A DNA stretch of 64,000 bases. Origin: an uncultured Altererythrobacter sp. (GTDB lineage Bacteria; Pseudomonadota; Alphaproteobacteria; Sphingomonadales; Sphingomonadaceae). Made by a program: the position numbers and the translations under genes. Under the pieces are notes generated by a model. That model had not been told where the DNA came from, ran no database searches, and worked only from the letters and a program-made list of their open reading frames with translations. This document shows, in pieces, positions 1-7,770 of this stretch (its first letter is position 1; every line of letters starts with the position of its first letter). The stretch is from assembly GCA_947492235.1 (NCBI GenBank), contig CANLLZ010000001.1, positions 558,001 through 622,000 of the forward strand, read 5' to 3'.

Positions 1-1
1 G

Positions 2-1282
2 GGCCTGCTGGGCCTTGCCCTGTGGCTGCTGTTCTGCCGCAATTATGCAGGCATTGCCGAGGCCATGAACCTCCCCGGACCGCGAGAGCCGCTGTCCGGT
101 CCCTATGCCGCGCTGGCCGCTCTGCTGTTCACCAGTGGCCCGATGGTCATCTGGTCGCTGCTGGTCGACAAGGTGCATCTGCGCGCTTCCACCGGCATCG
201 ACTGGTCGAACCCGCGCAAGATTTCCGAAATCCGCGATGTCTCGGTGGTGAAGCTCGCGGGCCTGTGGGCGACATGGGCGATTATTGCGGGGCTGTATTG
301 CCTTGCGCGCTGGTATTGGGACGGACGCTATCTGTTCGCCATGGAAGTGCTGGGCGCAGCCATCATTCCGCTGGTGATCCTGAGCATTCCCTATGTCCTG
401 TGGCTTGACCGCGTGATGGTCAATCCAAGGGACCACGCATGGCATTTCGGCGCAATGCTGCTTGGGCGCGAGGCGTTTGACGGCGAAGAAGTGAAAAAGC
501 ACTGGCGCGCCTGGATCATCAAGGGGTTCTTTGCCGCCTTCATGATCTCCATTCTGCCGGGCGGTTTCGCAGTGATCGTGAACGGACAGATTGGTGAGCT
601 GGCCAATGATCCGTTCCGCCTGTCGCTGTTCCTGATCGAGTTGCTGTTTGTGATCGACGTGCAGATCGGCACCGTCGGATACCTCGTCACCATGCGCCCG
701 CTCGATGCCCATATTCGCAGCGGCAATCCGTTTTTCGGCGGCTGGGTCGCGGCGCTGATCTGCTATCCACCGTTCGCCTGGGGCATCCTCGGCAATATCC
801 TCGCCTATGAAGTCGATACGATCGGCTGGGGCGGGGTGTTCGAGGGCAATGTCATGGCGCTCTCGCTTTGGGGCGCGTGGCTGATCCTGCTGACCGCGAT
901 TTATGCCTGGGCGACCGTGGTTTTCGGCATCCGCTTTTCCAACCTGACCTATCGCGGCGTCATCACCAATGGCCCCTACAAATGGACCCGCCATCCGGCA
1001 TACGTATCGAAAAATCTGTTCTGGTGGTGCGCGACCTTCCCGTTCATCGTGTCGACCGGCAATCCGGTGGACATGATCCGCAACACTTTCTTCCTCGGCT
1101 GCGTCAGCGCGATTTACTACTGGCGCGCGAGAACAGAGGAAGCGCATCTGCTGGGCGAGGACGCGAAATACCGCGAATACCACGCATGGATGGAGCAGAA
1201 CGGGGTGATCACCGCTCCGCTGGCACGCCTGCGCAACCGGCTGCGTCAGCGCGGCGCAACTGTGCAGGCGCCCGCCGAGTAA
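2..1282 (+). CDS. Membrane protein with C-terminal isoprenylcysteine/PE methyltransferase-like domain (5' end cut)
   Basis: The reading frame is already open at base 2, so the gene starts outside the window; 426 residues are visible. Most of it is a series of hydrophobic segments, so it is an integral inner-membrane protein. The C-terminal third carries the pattern NGPYKWTRHPAYVSKNL followed by a second hydrophobic stretch and RARTEEAHLL, which resembles the SAM-binding end of the isoprenylcysteine carboxyl methyltransferase / phospholipid methyltransferase superfamily. The substrate cannot be told from sequence. The first ATG, at 65, is internal rather than the true start because the upstream codons are also hydrophobic and in frame. 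It converges with the monooxygenase gene only 3 bases downstream. Confidence 0.75.
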   Translation, partial: GLLGLALWLLFCRNYAGIAEAMNLPGPREPLSGPYAALAALLFTSGPMVIWSLLVDKVHLRASTGIDWSNPRKISEIRDVSVVKLAGLWATWAIIAGLYCLARWYWDGRYLFAMEVLGAAIIPLVILSIPYVLWLDRVMVNPRDHAWHFGAMLLGREAFDGEEVKKHWRAWIIKGFFAAFMISILPGGFAVIVNGQIGELANDPFRLSLFLIELLFVIDVQIGTVGYLVTMRPLDAHIRSGNPFFGGWVAALICYPPFAWGILGNILAYEVDTIGWGGVFEGNVMALSLWGAWLILLTAIYAWATVVFGIRFSNLTYRGVITNGPYKWTRHPAYVSKNLFWWCATFPFIVSTGNPVDMIRNTFFLGCVSAIYYWRARTEEAHLLGEDAKYREYHAWMEQNGVITAPLARLRNRLRQRGATVQAPAE

Positions 1283-1285
1283 AGC

Positions 1286-1594
1286 CTACATCGGCTTCCC
1301 GTCATCGGTTTCGTAAATGCGCAGCTCGCGGCCAACCGGCGGCGTGGCGGCGATGGCTTTCTGGAACGCGGCCATGTGCTCGGACTTGCCGTGCGCTGCC
1401 AGCGCTTCCTTGTCGCGCCAGCGCTCGAAAATCACGATGCTGTCGGGGTCTGACAGGTCCTGCGCAAAGGTGTAATCGAGGCAGCCGTCCTCGGCGCGTG
1501 AGGCCGCGACCATCGTCTTGATCGCCTCCACCGTCTCCGGCGAGTTTGCGATGGTGCCGGGAGCCATGGTGAGTGTGCCGTTGATCTGGATCAT
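1286..1594 (-). CDS. Putative quinol monooxygenase (ABM domain, YgiN-like)
   Basis: This 102-residue protein is the usual size for a single antibiotic-biosynthesis-monooxygenase (ABM) domain. It shows the family pattern: an N-terminal strand (IQINGTLTM), a helix with ETVEAIKTMVAASRAEDGCL, then YTFAQDLSDPDSIVIFERW and a helix with HGKSEHM. Such dimeric cytoplasmic proteins oxidise quinols or other aromatics, or only bind them; the substrate is unknown here. It lies 18 bp downstream of gshA on the same strand and is probably the last gene of an rsmE-gshA transcription unit. The ATG at 1592-1594 is the only reasonable start. Confidence 0.75.
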   Translation of the reverse strand: MIQINGTLTMAPGTIANSPETVEAIKTMVAASRAEDGCLDYTFAQDLSDPDSIVIFERWRDKEALAAHGKSEHMAAFQKAIAATPPVGRELRIYETDDGKPM

Positions 1595-1612
1595 GTGTGG
1601 TCGTCTTTTCTG

Positions 1613-2983
1613 TCAGAAGCTGTATTTGTAGACTCGGCTGACATCGCCGTTCCATTCGCCGTGATATTTATCGAGCAGGCGCTGGGCGGGGACTTTGCCG
1701 CTTTCGACAATCTCGTCGAGCGTCGAGAGGAAACCGGTTTCGTTGTCGCCGCTCTGGCCCAGACGTCCGCGTGCGGCCAGACCGCTGCGGGCAATCGCTA
1801 GCGCGTCCTTCGCCAGATCCTGCAAGGTCCCGCCGCCGGGAATTTCCGCACCCAGCGCTTCTTTGGGCACGGCATTGCGCAATGCCTCGCGCTCTTCCAT
1901 CGTCCAGCCCTTGACCAGATCCCAAGCGGCATCCAGCGCGCCCTGATTGTATAGCAAGCCGACCCACAGGGCGGGCAGGGCGCAAATGCGGCTCCAAGGT
2001 CCGCCATCGGCCCCGCGCATTTCGAGAAAGCTCTTCAGACGCACTTCGGGGAAGGCGGTGGAGAGGTGATCCCACCAGTCGCTCTGCGTCGGCAATTCGC
2101 CGGGCAGGACGGACAATTCACCCTTCATGAAATCGCGGAAGCTGAGGCCCGCCGCGTCGATATACTGGCCGTCACGGACAACGAAATACATCGGCACGTC
2201 GAGCATATAATCGACCCAGCGCTCATATCCGAAGCCTTCCTCGAACACGAAGGGCAGCATGCCGGTGCGGTGCGGATCGGTGTCCGACCAGATATGGCTG
2301 CGATAGGAGAGGTAGCCGTTCGGCTTGCCTTCGGTGAACGGTGAATTGGCGAACAGCGCGGTAGCGAGCGGCTGGAGCGCGAGGCCGGTGCGGAACTTTT
2401 TGACCATGTCCGCCTCGCTCGAATAGTCGAGATTGACTTGAATGGTGCAGGTGCGCAGCATCATGTCGAGGCCCAGATTGCCGACCTTCGGCATGTGGTT
2501 CATCATGATGCCATACCGGCCCTTGGGCATCACCGGCAGCTCTTCGCGGGTCTTGTCCGGCCACATGCCAAGGCCAAGGAACCCGACGCCCATTTCGCCG
2601 CCCAGCTTCTTCACCTGCTCCAGATGACGGCCCGTTTCATTGCAGGTTTCATGCAGCGATTCGAGCGGTGCGCCGGACAGCTCAAGCTGGCCTGCTGGCT
2701 CCAGGCTGATATTGCCATCGGTGCCTTTGAGCGCGATGACCTTGCCGTTCTCCGTAATCGGCTCCCAGCCAAACTGTTGCATATTCAGCAGGATATCGCG
2801 GATACCGTTCTCCTCGTCGTAAGACGGGGCGGCGTGATCTTTGACGCGGTAGACCAGCTTTTCATGCTCGGTCCCGATGCGCCAGTCGGACTTGGCCTTC
2901 TCTCCGGCGATCATGGGGGCGACCAACTGGTCGCGGTTTTCGATGACGGGATCGGCTTTGTCGGATGCGTCGCGCGTGCTCAT
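1613..2983 (-). CDS. gshA: Glutamate-cysteine ligase (plant/alphaproteobacterial type)
   Basis: The protein has 456 residues, typical of the GCS2-type glutamate-cysteine ligase of alphaproteobacteria and plants. It performs the ATP-dependent joining of glutamate and cysteine, the first step of glutathione synthesis in the cytoplasm. Recognisable features are IGTEHEKLVY near the N-terminus, ISLEPAGQLELSG (substrate and metal binding), RYGIMMNHMPKVG and RTCTIQVNLDY. The second glutathione gene, gshB, is not in the window. It follows rsmE by 88 bp on the same strand, an arrangement often seen in alphaproteobacteria, and is opposite to ubiA. The start ATG at 2981-2983 gives the expected length. 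Confidence 0.93.
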   Translation of the reverse strand: MSTRDASDKADPVIENRDQLVAPMIAGEKAKSDWRIGTEHEKLVYRVKDHAAPSYDEENGIRDILLNMQQFGWEPITENGKVIALKGTDGNISLEPAGQLELSGAPLESLHETCNETGRHLEQVKKLGGEMGVGFLGLGMWPDKTREELPVMPKGRYGIMMNHMPKVGNLGLDMMLRTCTIQVNLDYSSEADMVKKFRTGLALQPLATALFANSPFTEGKPNGYLSYRSHIWSDTDPHRTGMLPFVFEEGFGYERWVDYMLDVPMYFVVRDGQYIDAAGLSFRDFMKGELSVLPGELPTQSDWWDHLSTAFPEVRLKSFLEMRGADGGPWSRICALPALWVGLLYNQGALDAAWDLVKGWTMEEREALRNAVPKEALGAEIPGGGTLQDLAKDALAIARSGLAARGRLGQSGDNETGFLSTLDEIVESGKVPAQRLLDKYHGEWNGDVSRVYKYSF

Positions 2984-3071
2984 ATTTCCGGCGTTAGGAA
3001 AGTTGGCGCGGTTGGCAAAGGAAATTCCGTTGCGCGATGCAACCGGCAGGGATGCGGATCGGGTCGGGGGC

Positions 3072-3821
3072 TCACTGCTTCCAGTCGCCGGAGACGGACA
3101 TCCATGCGGCCAGTGCGCCGAGTGCAGCGGTCTCGCCGCGCAGGATGCGGGGGCCTAGCGTAACGGGCCGGGCGGCGGGATGCGCGCGGATCGCGTCGCG
3201 CTCGGCATCGTCCCAGCCGCCTTCGGGGCCGATGAGAATGGCTGCGGGGCCGGAGTGTGAGGCGAAGGCGCGCAAGGCGTGTTCGCCTCCCAATTCATCG
3301 GCGAAGAACAGTGCGCGGTCGGCGGGCCAGTCGGCCAGCATGGCGCTGAGCGATTGCGGCGCGCATATTTCGGGCAGGGCGGTGCGGGCGCATTGCTCGG
3401 CCGCTTCGGTGGTAACGGTTCGTGCGCGGTCGAGATTGAGCTTGTCAGCCACGCAGCGGCGGGCAAGCACCGGGTGGATGGCGGCAACACCCAGCTCGGT
3501 GGCCTTTTCCAGCACCATGTCGAACCGGTCTTTCTTCAGCAGGGCAGGGCACAGCCAGATATCGGGCACGCTCTCGCGGGGCCGTAGCTTCTCTACGGGC
3601 TCCAGCGTCACGCTGCGCTTGTCGGCGGAGACAACACGGCAGGCCCATTCGCCCGTCACATCGTCGCATACGATCACTGCGTCCCCCTCGCGCACGCGCA
3701 TGACCCGGGTGAGGTAATGCGCGGGATTGCCTTCGATCACGAGCGGCTCGCCAGCCGCAACGGGGGCGGTGACAAACAGACGCGGTGCGGAGCGCGGAGG
3801 CCAGGCGGGAGTGGCGGGCAT
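3072..3821 (-). CDS. rsmE: 16S rRNA (uracil-1498-N3)-methyltransferase
   Basis: The 249-residue protein matches RsmE in length and order: an N-terminal PUA-like part (HYLTRVMRVREGDAVIVCDD) and a C-terminal SPOUT domain with the knot motifs IGPEGGWDDAERDAI and LGPRILRGETAALGAL. It methylates N3 of U1498 in 16S rRNA of the small ribosomal subunit, using SAM. A lone adenine-rich start context offers no alternative to the ATG at 3819-3821. It is divergent from the small membrane protein gene at 3861 and sits upstream of gshA in the same direction. Confidence 0.92.
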   Translation of the reverse strand: MPATPAWPPRSAPRLFVTAPVAAGEPLVIEGNPAHYLTRVMRVREGDAVIVCDDVTGEWACRVVSADKRSVTLEPVEKLRPRESVPDIWLCPALLKKDRFDMVLEKATELGVAAIHPVLARRCVADKLNLDRARTVTTEAAEQCARTALPEICAPQSLSAMLADWPADRALFFADELGGEHALRAFASHSGPAAILIGPEGGWDDAERDAIRAHPAARPVTLGPRILRGETAALGALAAWMSVSGDWKQ

Positions 3822-3860
3822 GGCTTTGCACTAGGCGCGGGCGGCGCTAGGGAGCAAGCC

Positions 3861-4247
3861 ATGAGCGCACGATTGGCACAATACGGGATCGCGGCAGTGT
3901 TCCTGATCCTGGGCGGATGGGCGCTGCTGGCGCCTGCCAGTGTGATCGAGCTGGCAGTGACGCCGAAATATCGGGATTCGTCCTATCTGACGGTCTTCAC
4001 GATGGCCTGTTTCGGTGCGCAGGCGGTGCTGTTTGGCACGATGGCGCTGGTGCTCAAATGGCCAGCGCGCGCCTTTGCGGTGTTTGCCGTGCTGTTGCTG
4101 CCGTTCTTCGTTTTCAACTGGTATTTCCATTACGAAGTGCCGGTGCTGACCTCTATCGGGATGCTCGATTTTGCGGGCAATGTGACCATGCTGGTGCTCG
4201 CGCTGATCGGATGGCGGGCGGCGAAACGGGGCGAGGGCGGGGCATGA
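3861..4247 (+). CDS. Small four-helix membrane protein of unknown function
   Basis: This 128-residue protein contains about four hydrophobic segments, at roughly residues 5-22, 40-60, 68-86 and 95-116, with a short basic tail (WRAAKRGEGGA). No family is recognised with certainty. The start chosen is the ATG at 3861, because upstream in-frame codons overlap the divergent rsmE promoter region. Its stop codon overlaps the ubiA start in an ATGA arrangement (4244-4247), so the two genes should be translationally coupled. That context suggests a membrane role linked to quinone metabolism, but this is only inference. Confidence 0.7.
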   Translation: MSARLAQYGIAAVFLILGGWALLAPASVIELAVTPKYRDSSYLTVFTMACFGAQAVLFGTMALVLKWPARAFAVFAVLLLPFFVFNWYFHYEVPVLTSIGMLDFAGNVTMLVLALIGWRAAKRGEGGA

Positions 4248-5170
4248 GCGACACACCCCTAGCCGAGGCCATCGTCCCCGATAGCCAGCATCGCGGGCTC
4301 ATCGAGCGCCTGCCGCAATTCCCGCGTGATCTGGCGCAGCTGGCGCGGTTTGACCGGCCGATCGGCTGGTGGTTGTTGTTCTGGCCATGCGTTTGGGGTG
4401 TGTGGCTGGCCGGCGCGGGCTGGCAATTCGCGCTGCTCGGCTGGCTGCTGTTGGGCAGTATCGCGATGCGCGGTGCGGGGTGCGTTTATAACGATATCGT
4501 CGATGCGAAGCTGGACGCCTCTGTGGCGCGCACGGCCAGTCGCCCTGTCGCGAGCGGGCGCATAAGCCGCAAGACCGCGTGGGGCTGGCTGCTGGCGCTG
4601 TGCCTGATCGGCCTCGTGGTGCTGATGCAATTGCGCTGGGAGGCGCAGCTCGTGGCGCTGGCGAGCCTTGCGCTGGTCGCTGCCTATCCCTTCATGAAGC
4701 GCATCACATGGTGGCCGCAGGCGTGGCTGGGCATGGTGTTCACCTGGGGGCTGCTGGTCGGCTGGACGCAATTGCGGTTCGACAATTGGGATGCGCTGGC
4801 CGCGATGTATGGCGGCGCGGCGCTGTGGGTGATTGGTTTCGATACGATCTATGCGCTGCAGGACCGGGAGGATGACGCGCTGGTCGGTATCCGGTCGAGC
4901 GCTTTGCGGATGGGGTCACGGGTGAAGGGCGGGGTGGCGCTGTTTTACGCAGGCGCGCTGGCGCTGTGGGGATTGGCGTTCTGGCTCTACCGCGCGGACG
5001 GGCTGGCGCTGCTGGCATTACTGCCCGCCGCGCTGCATCTGGGCTGGCAGGTTACAACATTGGATACCGAAGACGGCAGCAATCCGCTGGCGCGTTTCCG
5101 CAGCAATCGGTTGACCGGAGCCTTGGTGGCTGCAGCGTGTTTCGTGGTCGGAAATGCCGGAGCCGGTTAG
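4244..5170 (+). CDS. ubiA: 4-hydroxybenzoate polyprenyltransferase
   Basis: UbiA attaches the polyprenyl tail to 4-hydroxybenzoate in the inner membrane during ubiquinone synthesis. From the ATG at 4244 the protein has 308 residues and about eight hydrophobic segments. The two aspartate-rich motifs of the prenyltransferase superfamily are present: N83-D84-xx-D87-xxx-D91 (followed by ASVARTASRPVASG) and D207-xx-D210-D211 in YALQDREDD. The start overlaps the stop of the preceding membrane gene by ATGA. The tail donor would come from a polyprenyl diphosphate synthase such as the one at 61145-62182 in this window. Confidence 0.93.
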   Translation: MSDTPLAEAIVPDSQHRGLIERLPQFPRDLAQLARFDRPIGWWLLFWPCVWGVWLAGAGWQFALLGWLLLGSIAMRGAGCVYNDIVDAKLDASVARTASRPVASGRISRKTAWGWLLALCLIGLVVLMQLRWEAQLVALASLALVAAYPFMKRITWWPQAWLGMVFTWGLLVGWTQLRFDNWDALAAMYGGAALWVIGFDTIYALQDREDDALVGIRSSALRMGSRVKGGVALFYAGALALWGLAFWLYRADGLALLALLPAALHLGWQVTTLDTEDGSNPLARFRSNRLTGALVAAACFVVGNAGAG

Positions 5171-5202
5171 CGCAAAGGCGAGAGCGCAGGAAGCGCGCGG
5201 GC

Positions 5203-6408
5203 TCAATTACCCATCATCGCCAGACGCGGAGCGTCACGGCTGTAGATGTCCTCGCGGAAGTCAAAACCATCGGCGGTCGGCACGGCGGTGAAATAGGCAA
5301 CATAGACCGGCACAGGATCGGGGATATCGACCCGCTGCTCGGGCGCGCTGCCCATCGGCCTTGGCCGCTCTCCATAAAGCCACGTCGAAAGCCGTGCGTG
5401 GTCTTCCACCCGAATGCAGCCCGCGCTGAACATACGCTGCTCTTTGTCGAACAGCGCGCGCGAGGGCGTGTCGTGGAGATAAATGCCCAGCGCATTAGGG
5501 AACATGAATTTGATCGCGCCCATTCCGTTGCCCGGGCCGGGCAGCTGGCGCACGGTGATCTGGGTCTGTCCTGCAGCCGCCCCGCGCCAGTCCACCGAAG
5601 CCGGGTCCATCACCGCGCCCGAATCGTCCAGCACCTGAAAGCCGGTGCGTTTGAGATAGGGCCGCCCCTGCGCGAGATATTTGCGCGCGACGCTGCTCTG
5701 CGCCAGATCGAACGGCACATTCCAATAGGGGTTGAGCACCGAGTAGCGCAGAATGCCCGCCATCACCGGCGTCTGCGTGCTCGGTTTGCCAATCACGACT
5801 TTCATCGAATCGACGGTCTGCCCGTTCTCGACCATTTTCAGGGTCTGCGTGGTCAGATCCACGAGCGCATAGCGTCTGCCAAGATCGCTCGGTAAGCGCT
5901 TGAACCGCTTCAGGTTCAGATCGATCAGCGAGCGGTAATAATTGTGCCCGCGATTGAGCGAGGCGATCAGCCGATTATCGGCATGGGTGCCATCCTCCAG
6001 ATCATGCGCCGCGCGGTAGGCTGCAATCCGCGAACCCAGTTCGGCATCGAATTGCGATCCCGGAGAAAGGCCCAGGCGGACACGCAGATTGGCGACGCGG
6101 GGGCCCGATGCGCCGACATTCAATCGTGATCCTTCGCTCAAAGCGATCTGCGGCAGTCCGCCCCAATCCGCTTCGAAGCGCGCCGCGGCGGCTTCCATTT
6201 CGACTGTCAGGACATTGTCCGGCAGCCGCGTCGCGCTGGGAAAGATCTTGAGAAATTCTTCGGTCGGCGGGACGACCAGCTCGGCATCTGCGTAGTGCAT
6301 ATCCACTACGGATGCGCCCAGCGGTGACACGGACTGGGCCGAGGCCGAAACCGCTAAAGAGGCCGCGAGTGAAGCGGCAAGCGACAGAAAGGGCAATCTG
6401 CGTGACAT
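5203..6408 (-). CDS. Periplasmic L,D-transpeptidase (YkuD domain, YcbB-like)
   Basis: The 401-residue protein begins with a signal peptide ending near SASAQ (about residue 25). A peptidoglycan-binding-like stretch lies around residues 90-150 (GASGPRVANLRVRLGLSPGS). The YkuD domain runs from about residue 175 to 360 and has the catalytic signature HDTPSRALFDKEQ...FSAGCIRV with Cys331 as nucleophile. Such enzymes form 3-3 cross-links in peptidoglycan or attach proteins to it. The long insertion before the catalytic loop resembles the YcbB/LdtD group. It converges with ubiA. It is a monocistronic-looking gene; a separate secreted-protein gene follows upstream at 6473. Confidence 0.88.
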   Translation of the reverse strand: MSRRLPFLSLAASLAASLAVSASAQSVSPLGASVVDMHYADAELVVPPTEEFLKIFPSATRLPDNVLTVEMEAAAARFEADWGGLPQIALSEGSRLNVGASGPRVANLRVRLGLSPGSQFDAELGSRIAAYRAAHDLEDGTHADNRLIASLNRGHNYYRSLIDLNLKRFKRLPSDLGRRYALVDLTTQTLKMVENGQTVDSMKVVIGKPSTQTPVMAGILRYSVLNPYWNVPFDLAQSSVARKYLAQGRPYLKRTGFQVLDDSGAVMDPASVDWRGAAAGQTQITVRQLPGPGNGMGAIKFMFPNALGIYLHDTPSRALFDKEQRMFSAGCIRVEDHARLSTWLYGERPRPMGSAPEQRVDIPDPVPVYVAYFTAVPTADGFDFREDIYSRDAPRLAMMGN

Positions 6409-6472
6409 AATGCTGTTATATCAATCCGCAGATTGCCCTTTTCTGAAAGCTTAGGCTGACTTTGTCTTTACC

Positions 6473-6871
6473 TTATCCGCGCTCGCGCAGAACCGGCTCG
6501 GCTACCTGAGTCGGCGCAACGCCCAATGCGGTCCACTGAGCGGTGGTGTTGCACGAACTGGCAAGCGAAACCGGGCGATTGGCCTGGAAGCGCTGCGAAT
6601 AGTTCCAGCACTCGCTGGCACCGCCGGCCTGCAGGCACAGCTGGTTGCCGGAGACGCCCCATTTGGCATTGACCGGAGAAACATTCGGTCCCGAAATGAC
6701 GGCATTGCCATCGGACATGAAGCGGATCGTGTTGACTGTGCCGTCGGCAGAGCGGACCTGAACGGTCTGGCCGTAGAGCTCCTCACCCATGGGCATGCCC
6801 TGTGCGGCAGCGCCCGTGGCGCCCATCGCTGCGATGCCGATTGCGGCGGCGGTAAGAATTGCTGTCTTCAT
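6473..6871 (-). CDS. Small secreted protein of unknown function
   Basis: The 132-residue product has a clear signal peptide (MKTAILTAAAIGIAAMGATG, cleaved after AAAQ near residue 24). The mature part of about 108 residues carries short beta-like segments (GQTVQVRSADGTVNTIRFM, VNAKWGVSGNQLCLQAG) and three cysteines, in CLQAG, SECW and SSCN. It should be periplasmic or secreted. No family is recognised. Its promoter would lie in the motif-rich intergenic region 6872-7238, shared with the divergent gene at 7239. A GGAGGA ribosome-binding site precedes the ATG (6869-6871). Confidence 0.75.
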   Translation of the reverse strand: MKTAILTAAAIGIAAMGATGAAAQGMPMGEELYGQTVQVRSADGTVNTIRFMSDGNAVISGPNVSPVNAKWGVSGNQLCLQAGGASECWNYSQRFQANRPVSLASSCNTTAQWTALGVAPTQVAEPVLRERG

Positions 6872-7238
6872 GGATATTCCTCCGGTGTGAATCAGTCTCT
6901 CATCTCGTGCGAGGGCAAAGTAGACCCTCGCGCTTGATAGTGCATTAACCCATGGAGCGCCGCAGTGCCAGTCCGTTACAAGGTATTACATCGTTGAAAT
7001 CGCACAATTTCACGCAAAAATCACGCAATACTGCGGGGTTGGTGCCATAGCGTGAAAAATGCACTGCCAATTTCACGATTTTTTCACGCAGAATCATTAG
7101 GATTCCACGGTTTTTGTGCTTAACATCAACGTCGTTGGTGGGGCCAGAACATTGGGTAGAGTTGCTCGTCTGACCTGGGATCGCATCCGGGTTTGAAAAA
7201 ACACCATCTGCCTTAATCGCCTAAAGGATTTAAAACTT
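6872..7238. promoter_or_regulatory. Divergent intergenic region with phased TTTCACG motifs and two GANTC sites
   Basis: This 367-base gap separates two divergent genes for small exported proteins and holds no coding frame I would support. It carries TTTCACG at 7008, 7071 and 7082, a degenerate copy (AATCACGC) at 7019, and an inverted copy (CGTGAAA) at 7051-7057. The members of each direct pair start 11 bp apart, about one DNA turn. GAATC at 7091-7095 and GATTC at 7101-7105 are GANTC sites of the CcrM methyltransferase type. A transcription-factor site cluster is the simplest reading; the factor is unknown. Confidence 0.5.
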
Positions 7239-7574
7239 ATGACGTCCATTTCAAAACTCACGGTTGCAGCATTTACCGCTGCGGCGCTGATCGGCAGCAG
7301 CTCTGCACCTGCTTTCGCGTCGGCAGGCACGAAAGCTGCCGTTGTTTGTCAGGGCGGCCTGCAAGGGTGTGTCCTGCCGGTTGGTAACGCCGCTCCGCCG
7401 GCTCCGACGCCGCCTGCTGCGACACCGGCTCCCGCTCCTGCACCGGCGCCCGCACCGGTTGCTGCGTCGACCGGAACCAACTGGTTGCTTCCCGCACTTC
7501 TGGGTCTTGCTGCCATTATCGGTGGCATTTTCATCCTCGATGGCGGTGACGACGACGATCCGATTTCGCTCTGA
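7239..7574 (+). CDS. Small exported protein with Pro/Ala linker and C-terminal hydrophobic anchor
   Basis: The 111-residue protein has a signal peptide cleaved near FASAG (about residue 30), one CQGGLQGC pair, a Pro/Ala-rich linker (about residues 51-75), and a hydrophobic helix (WLLPALLGLAAIIGGIFIL) followed by a very acidic tail GGDDDDPIS. It is therefore probably anchored in the inner membrane by its C-terminus. A good ribosome-binding site (AAAGGA) precedes the ATG at 7239, and a strong terminator follows at 7618. The protein at 60403-60615 has the same kind of tail. No function is known. Confidence 0.75.
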   Translation: MTSISKLTVAAFTAAALIGSSSAPAFASAGTKAAVVCQGGLQGCVLPVGNAAPPAPTPPAATPAPAPAPAPAPVAASTGTNWLLPALLGLAAIIGGIFILDGGDDDDPISL

Positions 7575-7617
7575 TCGCTAACGACCCGGGCGCTTTGCCC
7601 GGGGCGGCCAACAAAGA

Positions 7618-7660
7618 GGCGCGCTGTTCCCTGGTGGTGGGCAGCGCGCCTTTTTCTTTT
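7618..7660 (+). terminator. Rho-independent terminator
   Basis: The 9-bp stem GGCGCGCTG (7618-7626) pairs with CAGCGCGCC (7642-7650), enclosing a 15-nt loop, and is followed by TTTTTCTTTT. It lies 44 bases after the stop codon of the small anchored protein and should end that single-gene transcript. Confidence 0.9.
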
Positions 7661-7770
7661 CCGGCGAAAGCCGGTGGCCGGTGGCGAGCCCGTGACGCAG
7701 GGCGGATCAGGGGCAAACCCGCCTAGCCTGTGTTTACTTTGCGTTGCGCCCATCGCATCGAAAGGGCGCA

